Source: Aliiglaciecola sp. CAU 1673 (GTDB taxonomy: Bacteria; Pseudomonadota; Gammaproteobacteria; Enterobacterales; Alteromonadaceae). From it: a DNA stretch of 64,000 nt. A program made the position numbers and the translations under genes. The DNA lies in contig NZ_JARHUG010000013.1 in assembly GCF_029223185.1 (NCBI RefSeq), positions 62,001 through 126,000 on the forward strand. The letters run 5' to 3'. Numbering within the stretch: the stretch's first letter is position 1; each line of letters starts with the position of its first letter. Shown here piece after piece: positions 17,798 through 27,059 of the stretch. The notes under the pieces are model-generated. The model made no database searches. It was not told the DNA's origin and was given only the letters and a program-made list of their open reading frames with translations.

Positions 17798-18748
17798 TTA
17801 AGCATTTTGTCTGAATGACGGCTCTGTCGGCTGAGATACCTGAGAATAAAATGCCGCAATACGTAAAGAGCGTGCAGCAACCTCACTGTCCACTTGACGT
17901 CTGAATTCCGTTGCAGGAGTTTCAAGGCCTGCGGCCTGAGCAACAGGATCCTCTTCTTCTTTCAGGCTGCGGTTGGGTGGCCTTACACCACCGTCAACAA
18001 TATCATTAAGCGACGGCGCTTCAATGCCGTTACCTTGTTCTTGCTGCTCCTCATCGCCAGTCAAACGGCCAACCACTTCCCGGCTAGCCTCCTGACGCTC
18101 TGCACTGATTTCCTGGCGAGCTTCATTGGATTGTTGCTGAGCTTCGGCGGCAACCCTTAAATCCTGGCCAGAAGGCTCGGCAGGAGCGAGTGCTGCCGCC
18201 CTGACCTGCTCCATCTTGCGCAGGGTCTGTTCAGGCGTTTTTTCCTCAGAGATATCGATGGAAACTTCGCCGCCAACCGCATATTGCTTGCCATCGGGCC
18301 CCAACTCGAACTCATACTGAGGCGAGCCTGCATACTGACCACCAACAGAGGCATGGGCTTGCTCGTGGGCTCTGACTTCGGCATCGCGGCGTTTTAACTG
18401 TTCGATTTCTTTCTTGTCGGCGGCCTGCTGCTGTTCTTGCTGGCGGCTCTCAGCATCTTGCTTACCAGCACTGGGATCTTCGCCATTGTCTTTGTTATTG
18501 GCTAGCTGACCATCCTGCTGTGCACCGTTAGGAGAGGGTTTTTCATAGGTGGTTGGCTGGGGAGGCTGACCGGGTGTTTTTACGCGATCAGATTCAGAGC
18601 CCAATCCGGACTCACCTGCAGATTTGTCTGAGTTGGCGGGCTTAGGAACCGTTTCCCGAATAATATTGTCACGGCGAACCGATTCCGTGTTCACGTTTGC
18701 CGTGTTGAGTGGAATAGCAGTAAGAGCCGGTGAGACAATATTCATCAT
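17798..18748 (-). CDS. SprA-related family protein (putative metalloprotease-like)
   Basis: 316-residue, highly polar protein. Only the centre is conserved: [18 protein letters not shown] with HEQAH at residues 128-132, followed by [21 protein letters not shown], the hallmark of the SprA-related/CJM1_0395 family. HExxH is a zinc-protease motif, but catalytic activity has not been shown from this sequence. The flanks are low-complexity, rich in Gln, Glu, Ala and Pro, without a signal peptide or membrane segment. It lies 15 bases downstream of the small rod-like gene on the same strand, so the two probably form an operon. Confidence 0.75.
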   Translation of the reverse strand: MMNIVSPALTAIPLNTANVNTESVRRDNIIRETVPKPANSDKSAGESGLGSESDRVKTPGQPPQPTTYEKPSPNGAQQDGQLANNKDNGEDPSAGKQDAESRQQEQQQAADKKEIEQLKRRDAEVRAHEQAHASVGGQYAGSPQYEFELGPDGKQYAVGGEVSIDISEEKTPEQTLRKMEQVRAAALAPAEPSGQDLRVAAEAQQQSNEARQEISAERQEASREVVGRLTGDEEQQEQGNGIEAPSLNDIVDGGVRPPNRSLKEEEDPVAQAAGLETPATEFRRQVDSEVAARSLRIAAFYSQVSQPTEPSFRQNA

Positions 18749-18763
18749 TTCGGGTAACCGTTT

Positions 18764-19039
18764 TTAGGCTGTCTCGTTAATTAAACGCCCCACCATCTCA
18801 TTTGCCACTTCAACAACCCTGGCGTTAGCCTGAGCGTAAGTCAGGTTGGTACTCAAACCTACTACTTCAGTGGTCAAATTAGCAGCGTTGGATGGTGTGC
18901 CTTCACTTGATGCCGAAGCACTCAGTGGTTGCTGAGCGATATTAGCACTGTTTTGCGCGATCCCTTGCGAGGCTTTATTCAGTCCCTGAACACCTGAATA
19001 CACGGCTGAACTCATACTGGCATCTAACTGGATCGGCAT
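18764..19039 (-). CDS. Small protein resembling fused terminal helices of flagellar rod/hook proteins
   Basis: 91 residues. The N-terminal part (SAVYSGVQGLNKASQGIAQN, then SANIAQQP) has the spacing of the rod/hook N-terminal motif (GLxxA...i..N.AN), and the C-terminal part (NLTYAQANARVVEVANEMVG, then RLI) resembles the FlgC/FlgG C-terminal helix (QRAYxANxxVxxxADEMLxxLL). The usual middle domain is missing. The ATG at 19039 is chosen over a TTG at 19045 because GGGGAG lies at ideal distance. The gene is upstream of the SprA-like gene. Known families were not matched by name; the resemblance is by eye. Confidence 0.65.
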   Translation of the reverse strand: MPIQLDASMSSAVYSGVQGLNKASQGIAQNSANIAQQPLSASASSEGTPSNAANLTTEVVGLSTNLTYAQANARVVEVANEMVGRLINETA

Positions 19040-19118
19040 GGACAACTCCCCTATATTACTTGGCTAATTATTAACCATTTCCAGGTAATTTGAAATAGTG
19101 CACAGAGCGGTTTTTTCT

Positions 19119-19901
19119 CTACCCCACCACTTCTGACAGGAAACCGCTGAGCATATTGGTAAACGCCTGACCGTGAGACAAAAAAGGCGCATGAGACGCA
19201 TTAGGGAAAAGCGCAGAACGGCTGGTAGGCAACAGCCGTTCCACCAGCTCAAGACTGGCCACCGGCACCAGACTGTCCAGCCGTCCATATATCCACAAAT
19301 TTGGGCACTGAATTTTCTCTAATTGCTCTCGTAAGTCAGCTTGCTCCAGGATCGCCAGCCCTCCGGCAAGAGCCTCAGCAGCAGGCGCAGGCCTCGCATT
19401 GATTAAGGCGCGGATAGCCATGATTTGCTCTTTGGGACGTTCGGCCCCCATGGCCTGGATGGCCAAAAATCTGTCTATGGTTTTTGCGGTGTCACCCCGT
19501 AGCTGACCGGCAAAAGCCTTTAATACGTCCGCCTTAATACCCGGCCAGTCTTGTTCCGACTGAAACTTTGGTGAACTGGTGACACACACCAGCGCAGCGA
19601 CCTTTTCGGGAAAATTTAAGGCCAGGGACTGTGCCACCAATCCTCCCAACGACCATCCGATTACTGCTGCCGGTTTGTGCATGGATGATGCTACCAGTTC
19701 GGTGACGCTCTCTAGGTCATAGGGCTCAGGGAAATGCCGGTAATTTTGTCCAAATCCTGGCAAATCTAATGTTGTTACACGGTAAGAGTGACTAAGTGCT
19801 TCGGCGATATCCTTCCAGATTCCGCTATTCATGCCCCAGCCATGCAAAAAAAGGATATCGGGGCCTGTGCCGATGTATTCGGATATCAGTTCTGTGCGCA
19901 T
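19119..19901 (-). CDS. bioH: Pimeloyl-[acyl-carrier protein] methyl ester esterase BioH
   Basis: Alpha/beta-hydrolase that removes the methyl group from pimeloyl-ACP methyl ester, releasing the biotin precursor. The nucleophile is Ser84 in IGWSLGG; the acid is in IYGRLDSLVP and the His in NASHAPFLSH; LFLHGWGMNSGIW is the oxyanion region. The start at 19901 (MRTELISEY) gives 260 residues against 256 in E. coli; the frame is open 33 codons further with no homology. It is divergent from comF, the arrangement also found in E. coli (bioH/gntX). Confidence 0.92.
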   Translation of the reverse strand: MRTELISEYIGTGPDILFLHGWGMNSGIWKDIAEALSHSYRVTTLDLPGFGQNYRHFPEPYDLESVTELVASSMHKPAAVIGWSLGGLVAQSLALNFPEKVAALVCVTSSPKFQSEQDWPGIKADVLKAFAGQLRGDTAKTIDRFLAIQAMGAERPKEQIMAIRALINARPAPAAEALAGGLAILEQADLREQLEKIQCPNLWIYGRLDSLVPVASLELVERLLPTSRSALFPNASHAPFLSHGQAFTNMLSGFLSEVVG

Positions 19902-19946
19902 TTCATCTAGAGTTAGATAACAAGGACGCACAGTGTAGAGGCATTT

Positions 19947-20636
19947 ATGACAAGTGCAACTCGATGGCTGACGGGAATACAAGCGCTGCTTCCCTGGCAA
20001 AGTTGCCTGCTCTGTGGGCTAAACAGCAACACCTTACTATGTGAAACATGCCAAGCCGATTTGCCACTGCTGGATTGGCATACCCACCCAAGAAATCTGC
20101 TGAACTGGCCCAAGGCCACCAAGGCGCTTGGCAAGGTCCAGTTTGATAGTCTCCTTACCTGCAGCTTCTATCAATGGCCGATGGACCATTTACTTACCGG
20201 CCTTAAATTTTCACAACGCCTGACTAACGCTAAAGCACTGGCCGGGTTGTTTTACCAGCATTGTCTGGCCGACAGAACAGAGCTTCCCGAGATAATAGTC
20301 CCCGTGCCCCTGCATAGTACGCGTTATCAACAACGCAAATATAATCAGGCCGCGGAAATGGCGAAGTATATCGCTGCATTGAGCAGTGTATCTCTGGAAA
20401 CGGGTATTTGCAGACGTCGATTGGCCACTGTGGCGCAAACAGAGTTAAGTGGCCCGCAAAGACGCCAGAATCTAAAGAATGCCTTTGAAGCATCCCGCCC
20501 ACCAGAGCATAAGCGGATTGCTATTTTCGACGATATTGTTACCACCGGGGCCACTGTTAACAGTCTTTGCAGGACACTGAAAAAGGCCAATCCTGACTTA
20601 TCTGTTGAGGTATGGTGCATCGCCCTCAGTCTCTGA
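19947..20636 (+). CDS. comF: ComF/GntX family phosphoribosyltransferase-like protein
   Basis: Two-part protein: an N-terminal zinc-binding region with CLLC and CETC pairs (about residues 20-36), then a phosphoribosyltransferase fold with the PRPP-loop motif RIAIFDDIVTTGATVNS near residue 190. Family members are needed for DNA uptake in naturally competent bacteria (ComF) and are called GntX in E. coli. 229 residues is standard. It is divergent from bioH and convergent with the M14 peptidase gene. Confidence 0.88.
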   Translation: MTSATRWLTGIQALLPWQSCLLCGLNSNTLLCETCQADLPLLDWHTHPRNLLNWPKATKALGKVQFDSLLTCSFYQWPMDHLLTGLKFSQRLTNAKALAGLFYQHCLADRTELPEIIVPVPLHSTRYQQRKYNQAAEMAKYIAALSSVSLETGICRRRLATVAQTELSGPQRRQNLKNAFEASRPPEHKRIAIFDDIVTTGATVNSLCRTLKKANPDLSVEVWCIALSL

Positions 20637-20640
20637 GCGA

Positions 20641-23199
20641 CTAGCCTTCAGCGTCGATAAAGGATGCCAGATACAAGGCGTTGCTTAACACTCTACTGGT
20701 GCCATACCAATAACCACGGAAATTAAGATTGTCGACCACAGCGATCACTTTGCCTTTGCCCACATTGTGCGCCACCACATTGGCGCTGCTGGCAATCAGT
20801 CGCTGTATTTCCTCACTGGCATAGCCCGCCTTTAAGGGGGCCCTGGTATAACGGGACGGTGCAACAAAGGGCCGGTTGGGCATACGCATAATCAGGTTAC
20901 TATCCCGCAAATAACTGAGTGTGGGCTCGCGGTAGCCAAAGAACAGAGGATGACTTAGGTCCAATTCTGCCTCAAAGACTGCTCCGGCCACATCTTGCCT
21001 GGATTTGAGATTTTCCTTATCAGCATAAATAAGGTTGTTGAAGTCAAATGCGCTGTTGATATCCTCTTTGGACAGGAAGTTGGCTTTAAGCCAGTCTTTG
21101 TCTGCGGCAAATTTGGCGGCGCGTTTTTGGGCAATCAGCACACCGCCAGCGTTTATCCATTGTTCCAGGCTTTTGCTGATCTGCTCAGATATACTTTTAT
21201 AGTTGCCATCAACCATAATCACATGGCTATATTGGCTGAGATCGATCTTAGCGAGCCGCTCCACTTCCACCAAGCTGGCCGCAATACCCAATCGTAAATC
21301 CAAGGCATGCCACACTTCTCCCAATTCATATTGAGAAGTACTTTCGCCACCAACCAACAGTACTTTAGGGGCCTTGGCCATCAGCATCTTTCGGCTGCCC
21401 AAGTCACTGCCTTGCTCAGTCAATCCAGTCACCACAGACCAAACAGGGATCCCTAGTGTTCGGGCTTGTCTGTCTATTATCTCTACCCAATCTCCAGGCT
21501 GCTTTAACCCTTTAGGCAGTATGATAGCGCCAGGCTTAAGGCTGACATTGCCTTGAGTAGTCTGGGCAGAGAATCCTGTGGACGCTATCTTTGCCTGAAC
21601 CCCCTCATCCAACAGGGCTTTGAGCAACCGCGGCGCTTGGCTGTCCTGCCAGGAAAACACATAAGCATAAGCATTTTGCTGCAGGGTTAATGGCGTTTGC
21701 ATGAAGCCAGGTACAGTGTCGGTTAGTGGCAGCTTGCGCCAAAACCGGCGCTCAACAGGCGCATAATCAATATTAAATGCCAAGGGTAAATTCCAGTTGG
21801 AAACATCGTAGAAGGTATTGTCTTCAAAACTGGTGCGGGTCGAGAAAATGGACTTGATCAGCCGGTAGTTGGGCTGCTCGAGAGGAATAAAAATACTGTT
21901 TTGCGCCAGGAAAGTTTTACCCTCGCGCTCCATATCTTTACTTAGCCCCTTTATTTCGATTTGATGCTGTTTGAGGATAGCCAGCAGCGCCCGCATGCGG
22001 CTCATATCCTCTGCTTCAGTCAAAAGATATCCCGCCACCTCGTCTTCCCGGGCCAGTTTCAAGGTATCTTGAGCAAATTCCTGCTGATAGCGCTTTAAAG
22101 CCGATGCATTTTCCAGTGCGCCTTCCAGGGTGGACAAGGATGTAAGCACCTGATTTTGAACAGTGTCAGGAAAGGCCAGAGGACCATGCACCGAATCCTG
22201 CAAATGCCCACGACTACTGGCCTGCTCAAACAGGATGCCGACACTGCCGAGGGCATCAGGATAGGTAGAACCTTTACCGTAATAAAAATCATCAAAGCCT
22301 TCCTCGGTAAAATACAGCTGACCGGTTTTATCGAAGGCCGCCGCATGGAATTTGGCCAGGCTGTTGGTCAAGGTCACATTAGCATCAGGGGTCCAGGGAT
22401 TTTTACGCGACGGCACGCCGGGCTGGAAGAAGTAGGTGCTGTCAGTGCCCATCTCGTGAAAGTCGGCCATGACGTTGGGGCGCCATTGGTGAAATTGAGC
22501 AATTCTGGCCCTTGATTCCGGGTGTGTCAGTAACAGCCAATCGCGATTCAGATCGAACCAATAGTGATTGGTACGCGCACCAGGCCAAGCCTGTACATGC
22601 TCGCGATGGACCTTGTCGGCAACCAGATTTTGCCCTTTATGCATATTGGCCCATTGGGCAAAACGTGAGAGTCCGTCTGGATTCAGTGAGGGATCTATCA
22701 GAACAATTGCCTTCTCCAATAAAGCTTCCACTTCCTTGCCTTGGGCGGCGGCCAAATAATAAGCCACCAACATGGATGCATTAGCACCTGAAGGCTCATC
22801 GCCATGTACGCTGTAACCTAACCAGATGACTAACGGAGCATCTTCAACATCACCTTCCACCAGACCCTGCAGATGCTTTTCTTTCAACCCATCCAGGCGC
22901 TGTTGGTTGGCTTTGCTGGTAAACTTCAGCATCAACAAAGGCCGTTGCTCATGGGTTCTGCCAATTTCGTCGATAGATACACGAGGTGAGCTTTTTGCCA
23001 AAAGGGTCATATAGTGCACCAGCTGGTCATGGCGCACATGCCATTGGCCAACCGGGTAACCCAGCACCGACTCAGGCGTAGGGACAGTAGCATCAAAGGT
23101 TAAACCCTTTGGCAGATAATCACTGGCTTTGCTGGGCTGGCCTTGAGCAAGCATGCTGCAGAAAAGGCAAAATATGACTAACTGATGCCAAAGCTTCAT
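20641..23199 (-). CDS. Secreted M14-family zinc carboxypeptidase
   Basis: 852-residue exported peptidase. Signal peptide MKLWHQLVIFCLFCSMLAQG. M14 domain: HGDEPSGAN (His132 and Glu135 as zinc ligands), the third ligand in MADFHEMGTDS, SLNPDGLSRF typical of the family, and the catalytic Glu in GILFEQASSRG. The remaining 450 residues hold a C-terminal region of glutamine-amidotransferase-like/Rossmann appearance (PKVLLVGGESTSQYELGEVW, LEQWINAGGVLIAQK). This long type is common in marine gammaproteobacteria; the substrate is unknown, probably extracellular or periplasmic peptides. Confidence 0.88.
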   Translation of the reverse strand: MKLWHQLVIFCLFCSMLAQGQPSKASDYLPKGLTFDATVPTPESVLGYPVGQWHVRHDQLVHYMTLLAKSSPRVSIDEIGRTHEQRPLLMLKFTSKANQQRLDGLKEKHLQGLVEGDVEDAPLVIWLGYSVHGDEPSGANASMLVAYYLAAAQGKEVEALLEKAIVLIDPSLNPDGLSRFAQWANMHKGQNLVADKVHREHVQAWPGARTNHYWFDLNRDWLLLTHPESRARIAQFHQWRPNVMADFHEMGTDSTYFFQPGVPSRKNPWTPDANVTLTNSLAKFHAAAFDKTGQLYFTEEGFDDFYYGKGSTYPDALGSVGILFEQASSRGHLQDSVHGPLAFPDTVQNQVLTSLSTLEGALENASALKRYQQEFAQDTLKLAREDEVAGYLLTEAEDMSRMRALLAILKQHQIEIKGLSKDMEREGKTFLAQNSIFIPLEQPNYRLIKSIFSTRTSFEDNTFYDVSNWNLPLAFNIDYAPVERRFWRKLPLTDTVPGFMQTPLTLQQNAYAYVFSWQDSQAPRLLKALLDEGVQAKIASTGFSAQTTQGNVSLKPGAIILPKGLKQPGDWVEIIDRQARTLGIPVWSVVTGLTEQGSDLGSRKMLMAKAPKVLLVGGESTSQYELGEVWHALDLRLGIAASLVEVERLAKIDLSQYSHVIMVDGNYKSISEQISKSLEQWINAGGVLIAQKRAAKFAADKDWLKANFLSKEDINSAFDFNNLIYADKENLKSRQDVAGAVFEAELDLSHPLFFGYREPTLSYLRDSNLIMRMPNRPFVAPSRYTRAPLKAGYASEEIQRLIASSANVVAHNVGKGKVIAVVDNLNFRGYWYGTSRVLSNALYLASFIDAEG

Positions 23200-23314
23200 C
23201 TTCAGACCCTTGTTTTACTTGATGATTTGCAGAAATTAACAGGTTAAGGATAACCATACCAGCCAAGCCCACGGGATTTCCTCTTCAGAATGAACGAATG
23301 CGGACTCAAATCAC

Positions 23315-23339
23315 TTACCCGAGTGTTTTACTCAAGTAA
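23315..23339. promoter_or_regulatory. Probable IscR type 1 operator upstream of nfuA
   Basis: A 25-base near-palindrome with arms TTACCCGAGT and ACTCAAGTAA around GTTTT. It fits 21 of 25 positions of the published E. coli IscR type 1 consensus (ATASYYGACT-RWWWY-AGTCRRSTAT), and the four deviations are symmetric. A possible -10 element, TATCAT, starts at 23347, so the site would overlap the -35 region and act by repression. IscR control of nfuA is known in related bacteria; here it is inferred. Confidence 0.7.
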
Positions 23340-23383
23340 TATTTGTTATCATAACAGCTAAGGCATAATGCATGAGAGCATCC

Positions 23384-23959
23384 ATGATCGTTATTACTGA
23401 ACCTGCACAAGCGCACTTTAAAAAGCTATTGGAAAAACAAGCGCCACAAACCAATATTCGGGTATTCGTGGTGAATCCTGGCACCTCCACCGCTGAGTGT
23501 GGCGTTTCTTACTGCCCAGCCGACGCAGTGGAAGATTCAGATATCAGTCTAGATTTCGACGGATTCAATGCCATCGTCGATCAAGAGAGCGCTCCCTATT
23601 TAGCAGAGGCGGTGATTGATTTCGTTACTGATCAAATGGGCTCCCAGCTGACCCTAAAGGCTCCCAATGCCAAAGTAAAAAAAGTATCAGACGATGCTCC
23701 TTTGGTGGAAAGGGTGAACTATATGATTGAGTCTGAAATTAATCCTCAATTGGCCAATCATGGCGGTAAAGTGATGCTGGTTGAGATCACCGAAGAGGGC
23801 AAAGCCATACTGCAGTTTGGCGGTGGTTGTAACGGCTGCTCTATGGTGGACGTGACCCTTAAAGAGGGTATTGAAAAGCAGATGATGGAGCAATTTCCAG
23901 AGCTAACCGGCGTCAAGGATGCGACAGAGCACCAAGCCGGAGAACACTCCTACTACTAA
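23384..23959 (+). CDS. nfuA: Fe/S biogenesis protein NfuA
   Basis: Fe-S carrier that delivers 4Fe-4S clusters to target enzymes, important under oxidative stress or iron starvation. N-terminal degenerate A-type (IscA-like) domain (residues 1 to about 95) and C-terminal Nfu domain with the cluster-binding CNGC in [20 protein letters not shown]. The C-terminal end [10 protein letters not shown] is almost identical to E. coli. The ATG at 23384 ([12 protein letters not shown]) fits the E. coli start; an in-frame ATG at 23372 would add four residues. Confidence 0.95.
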   Translation: MIVITEPAQAHFKKLLEKQAPQTNIRVFVVNPGTSTAECGVSYCPADAVEDSDISLDFDGFNAIVDQESAPYLAEAVIDFVTDQMGSQLTLKAPNAKVKKVSDDAPLVERVNYMIESEINPQLANHGGKVMLVEITEEGKAILQFGGGCNGCSMVDVTLKEGIEKQMMEQFPELTGVKDATEHQAGEHSYY

Positions 23960-23978
23960 TTTTAACAAGCAGTGCCTT

Positions 23979-25361
23979 CTATACCAGCAGGCGCTGCTGC
24001 CTCACTCTCCTGAAAAGATCGGCTCCCAGGGTTACACCACGACTCAGTAAGAAGCCCAGAAACGCCAGCCATAAGCCATGATTTCCCCAGCCAGACAGGC
24101 TCCACCAGACAGGGAAGAATACTCCCAAGCTACTGATTAACATGCTATTTCGCATAGCCTTGCCCTGAGTTAAGCCAATGTAGACGCCATCCAGTAAAAA
24201 GCACCAATGTGCAATTAGCGGCAATATCCAAATATAAGGCAGGTATGCATCAGCGAGTCGCCTTAGCGACTCAAGATCGGTAAGAAGAGTGATAATCTGT
24301 TTGCCGAAGAGTATAAATATCAGGCAGTAGAGCATGGCCAAGACCAGAGACCAAAAAAGCCCCCGCGAAATACGCATGACCAGTAGCGTCCCATCGCCCC
24401 GCCCCTTGCTCTCACCACAAAGTGCTTCCACAGCGTAAGCGATACCATCCAGTCCCAGAGCCAAAATCACAAAGAACTGCATCAGTACTGCATTCAAAGC
24501 AACAGTCTCTTCGCCCAGCCTTGCACCTTGAAACACCATGAAGGCCAGCGTGATTTGCAGTGCCAGGTTGCGCATCAAAATATCGACATTAAGCGCCAGT
24601 ACGCTGCGGTAATTCTTAATTCTAAACCAGGCGCGTTGGGGCTTTTGCCCATTTAGTCTTCGCAGGGTTAGCCACAGCCCGGCTATAAAAATACCCCATT
24701 CAGCACAAACGGTGGCTGCTGCAACGCCTTTTACGCCCCATCCCAGACCCAACACCAACAGCAAACTTAATCCCGCATTTAGTAGATTGGCCAGGATCTG
24801 AATGGTCATCACCGTACGTGCGGCCTGCTGACCAATCAGCCAGCCCATCAACATTAGATTTGCCAGGGCTGCTGGCGCCCCCCACAGCCTTACACTGAGG
24901 TAGTCGTCGATCACGGGGGCGCTTTGCGCGGTAGCATCGGAAAAGGCGATGGCGGTAATGATTAACAAGGGGGCCGCCACTATCAGTAACATTCCTAGCA
25001 GTAGCGCAGGCGCTAACAGCTGATACATGCTTTTGGCCGCTGCCTGCTTATCGCCTCTGCCCAGCGCCTGCGCGCTCAAACCGGTCGCCGACATACGCAG
25101 AAATCCGCAAAGCCAATACAATTGACTGACCAGCATGGATGCCACAGCCGTGCCTGCCAGAAAATGCACACCCTGCATATGACCCACAATGGCGGTATCA
25201 ACCATGCCCAATAACGGGTTACTAAGATTGCTTAACACCATAGGGAATGCGATAGCCAAAATGCGCTTGTTTTCATGGCGCTCCAGCAATGCACTGAAAA
25301 AGGAGTTGCGTGGTTTAATGGACAAGCTACTCTCTGTGGTCTTTGATTTCTCTATGCGCAA
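23979..25361 (-). CDS. MATE family efflux transporter, DinF-like
   Basis: Multidrug and toxin extrusion transporter with about twelve hydrophobic segments; AFPMVLSNLSNPLLGMVDTA and IVGHM is the typical first helix of the DinF/NorM type. Length 460 residues. The start is unclear: TTG at 25361, or later TTG codons (13 or 25 codons on), because no ATG occurs before the first helix. If the first is used, the leader regions of this gene and the divergent deacetylase gene share only seven bases. Substrate unknown. Confidence 0.85.
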   Translation of the reverse strand: MRIEKSKTTESSLSIKPRNSFFSALLERHENKRILAIAFPMVLSNLSNPLLGMVDTAIVGHMQGVHFLAGTAVASMLVSQLYWLCGFLRMSATGLSAQALGRGDKQAAAKSMYQLLAPALLLGMLLIVAAPLLIITAIAFSDATAQSAPVIDDYLSVRLWGAPAALANLMLMGWLIGQQAARTVMTIQILANLLNAGLSLLLVLGLGWGVKGVAAATVCAEWGIFIAGLWLTLRRLNGQKPQRAWFRIKNYRSVLALNVDILMRNLALQITLAFMVFQGARLGEETVALNAVLMQFFVILALGLDGIAYAVEALCGESKGRGDGTLLVMRISRGLFWSLVLAMLYCLIFILFGKQIITLLTDLESLRRLADAYLPYIWILPLIAHWCFLLDGVYIGLTQGKAMRNSMLISSLGVFFPVWWSLSGWGNHGLWLAFLGFLLSRGVTLGADLFRRVRQQRLLV

Positions 25362-25368
25362 GGCTCTT

Positions 25369-26424
25369 ATGCTCAGGCTTAAAATTCAACTGTTGCTTTG
25401 CTTGTTTTTGGTATCGACAGCAAGCGCTACAGCATTGGACAGGCATGGTGTCATCCTGATGTATCATCATGTCAGTAGCAGCACACCGGCATCCACCTCA
25501 GTAAGCGTGGCGCAATTTGAGGAACATATGGCCTATGTGGCCAAGCATCATCAGGTGATCCCCTTACCCGACATGGTCTCTAAATTGCAGAAAGACCAAC
25601 CATTGGGCGATAAAGCCATTGCCATCACTTTTGACGATGGCTTCGACAATATTTTCGAAAATGCACATCCAATTCTTAAGCGCTACGGCTTTAACTACAC
25701 CGTCTTTATTAACCCGGCGCTGATCGGCAAGCAGCCACAGCAGTTGACCTGGGATCAGGTAAAAGCCATGGCAAAAGAAGGCGTGTGGTTTGCTAATCAT
25801 AGCGACAAGCACGATCACTTGCTTACCCGTCACCCCGGACAAAGTGACAAAGCCTGGCTGGAAGCGGTGATCCAAGATATACAAAGTGCCGAAACCCGAC
25901 TTGAACAAGAATTAGGCTACAGTCTTAAATATCTGGCCTATCCCTTTGGCGAATATAATCAGACGCTGGCGAAAAGTCTTACAGAACACGGTTACGTGGC
26001 GTTTGGCCAACATTCTGGTGCCGTCGCCCCACATAGCGATTTTGGTGCCCTGCCCCGCTATCCTGCTGCCGGCATTTACGCCAATTTGAGCAGCCTTAAG
26101 GTGAAGCTCAATACCCTTGCCATGCCGGTACTTTATGCCCCTTTAAATCCTGAACTAAGTTATGCCAACCGACAGCCACAATGGACCACCAAAATCGATA
26201 CCACCGATATCAATCCTAAGCAGCTGCAGTGTTATTTTAAAGGAGAACCCATAGCGTTACGGTGGGAAACGGCCGACGTGTTCAGCCTTAAGGCAGACAA
26301 GCCGCTTAACCCCGGTAGGGCAAGGTTTAACTGTACCGCCCCAAACCGTCAGGATCCCAGCCGCTATTACTGGTATTCACAGGCGTTTTTTGTACCAACG
26401 GCAGAAGGAAAGTGGCTCGATTAA
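25369..26424 (+). CDS. Exported polysaccharide deacetylase (NodB domain)
   Basis: Signal peptide MLRLKIQLLLCLFLVSTASA, then a NodB-type deacetylase domain: GVILMYHHVS, the metal-binding Asp-Asp in AITFDDGFDN, the His-x3-His type site in WFANHSDKHDHLL and the YPFGEYN strand. The layout resembles the deacetylase half of PgaB. A C-terminal region (about residues 260-351) has no recognised domain. The frame is open upstream, but the signal peptide places the start at 25369, or at ATG 25354 five codons earlier. The last four bases overlap sco on the other strand. Confidence 0.85.
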   Translation: MLRLKIQLLLCLFLVSTASATALDRHGVILMYHHVSSSTPASTSVSVAQFEEHMAYVAKHHQVIPLPDMVSKLQKDQPLGDKAIAITFDDGFDNIFENAHPILKRYGFNYTVFINPALIGKQPQQLTWDQVKAMAKEGVWFANHSDKHDHLLTRHPGQSDKAWLEAVIQDIQSAETRLEQELGYSLKYLAYPFGEYNQTLAKSLTEHGYVAFGQHSGAVAPHSDFGALPRYPAAGIYANLSSLKVKLNTLAMPVLYAPLNPELSYANRQPQWTTKIDTTDINPKQLQCYFKGEPIALRWETADVFSLKADKPLNPGRARFNCTAPNRQDPSRYYWYSQAFFVPTAEGKWLD

Positions 26425-27059
26425 TCAGCCATTCTCATCACAATGGGCATATCGGCCAGAATATGGTCGGCATCGACTATCGCCATCTGTCCTGGTATCA
26501 GCTCAGGTTTAAAACGCCCCAAGACCCTGGCTTCGGGGTCGATTATCACCACTGAAGAACTGTGATCCACCAGGTAATCAGGGGTCTCTGTGCTTCCGGC
26601 AATGGCATACATCATGCCCAGGCTACGCACAAAGGGAAATAACTGGACATGCTCACCAGTGGCAGCAATAAAATCAGGATTGAAAAACTGCACATACTCA
26701 TTCAGGCGCGCTGGGGTATCACGGTTGGGGTCGACCGATAAAAATAATATCTGCAGTGGAGAGTCCGTCGGCAAAGCCTTCAGCTCAGGATAGACACGTT
26801 TAAGCTCCGCCAGGGTGGTAGGGCAGATATCGGGGCAATAGGTATAGCCGGTAAAGGCCAGCGTCCAATGTCCTTTCAGCGCTTCCAAGGTTACCGCCTT
26901 GCCATGTTGGTCAACCAACTCAAAAGGCGGAATGTCTCGCGCCTGCGGGTAAAGCTGAGCATGCTGTGGTGTTTTTGGGGGCGCAATCAGCAGCGAGAGA
27001 CCTATTCCTCCGAGCAGCGCCAAGGCCACCAAAACGCCCCATAAAAATCGACTACTCAT
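26421..27059 (-). CDS. SCO1/SenC family copper chaperone for cytochrome c oxidase
   Basis: Membrane-anchored thioredoxin-fold protein that delivers copper to the CuA site of subunit II. One N-terminal helix (residues 5-26), copper-binding CPDIC with Cys75 and Cys79, and the later His in [13 protein letters not shown]. It is the last gene of the heme A/oxidase assembly run, overlapping cyoE by four bases (ATGA), which implies translational coupling. Confidence 0.93.
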   Translation of the reverse strand: MSSRFLWGVLVALALLGGIGLSLLIAPPKTPQHAQLYPQARDIPPFELVDQHGKAVTLEALKGHWTLAFTGYTYCPDICPTTLAELKRVYPELKALPTDSPLQILFLSVDPNRDTPARLNEYVQFFNPDFIAATGEHVQLFPFVRSLGMMYAIAGSTETPDYLVDHSSSVVIIDPEARVLGRFKPELIPGQMAIVDADHILADMPIVMRMAD

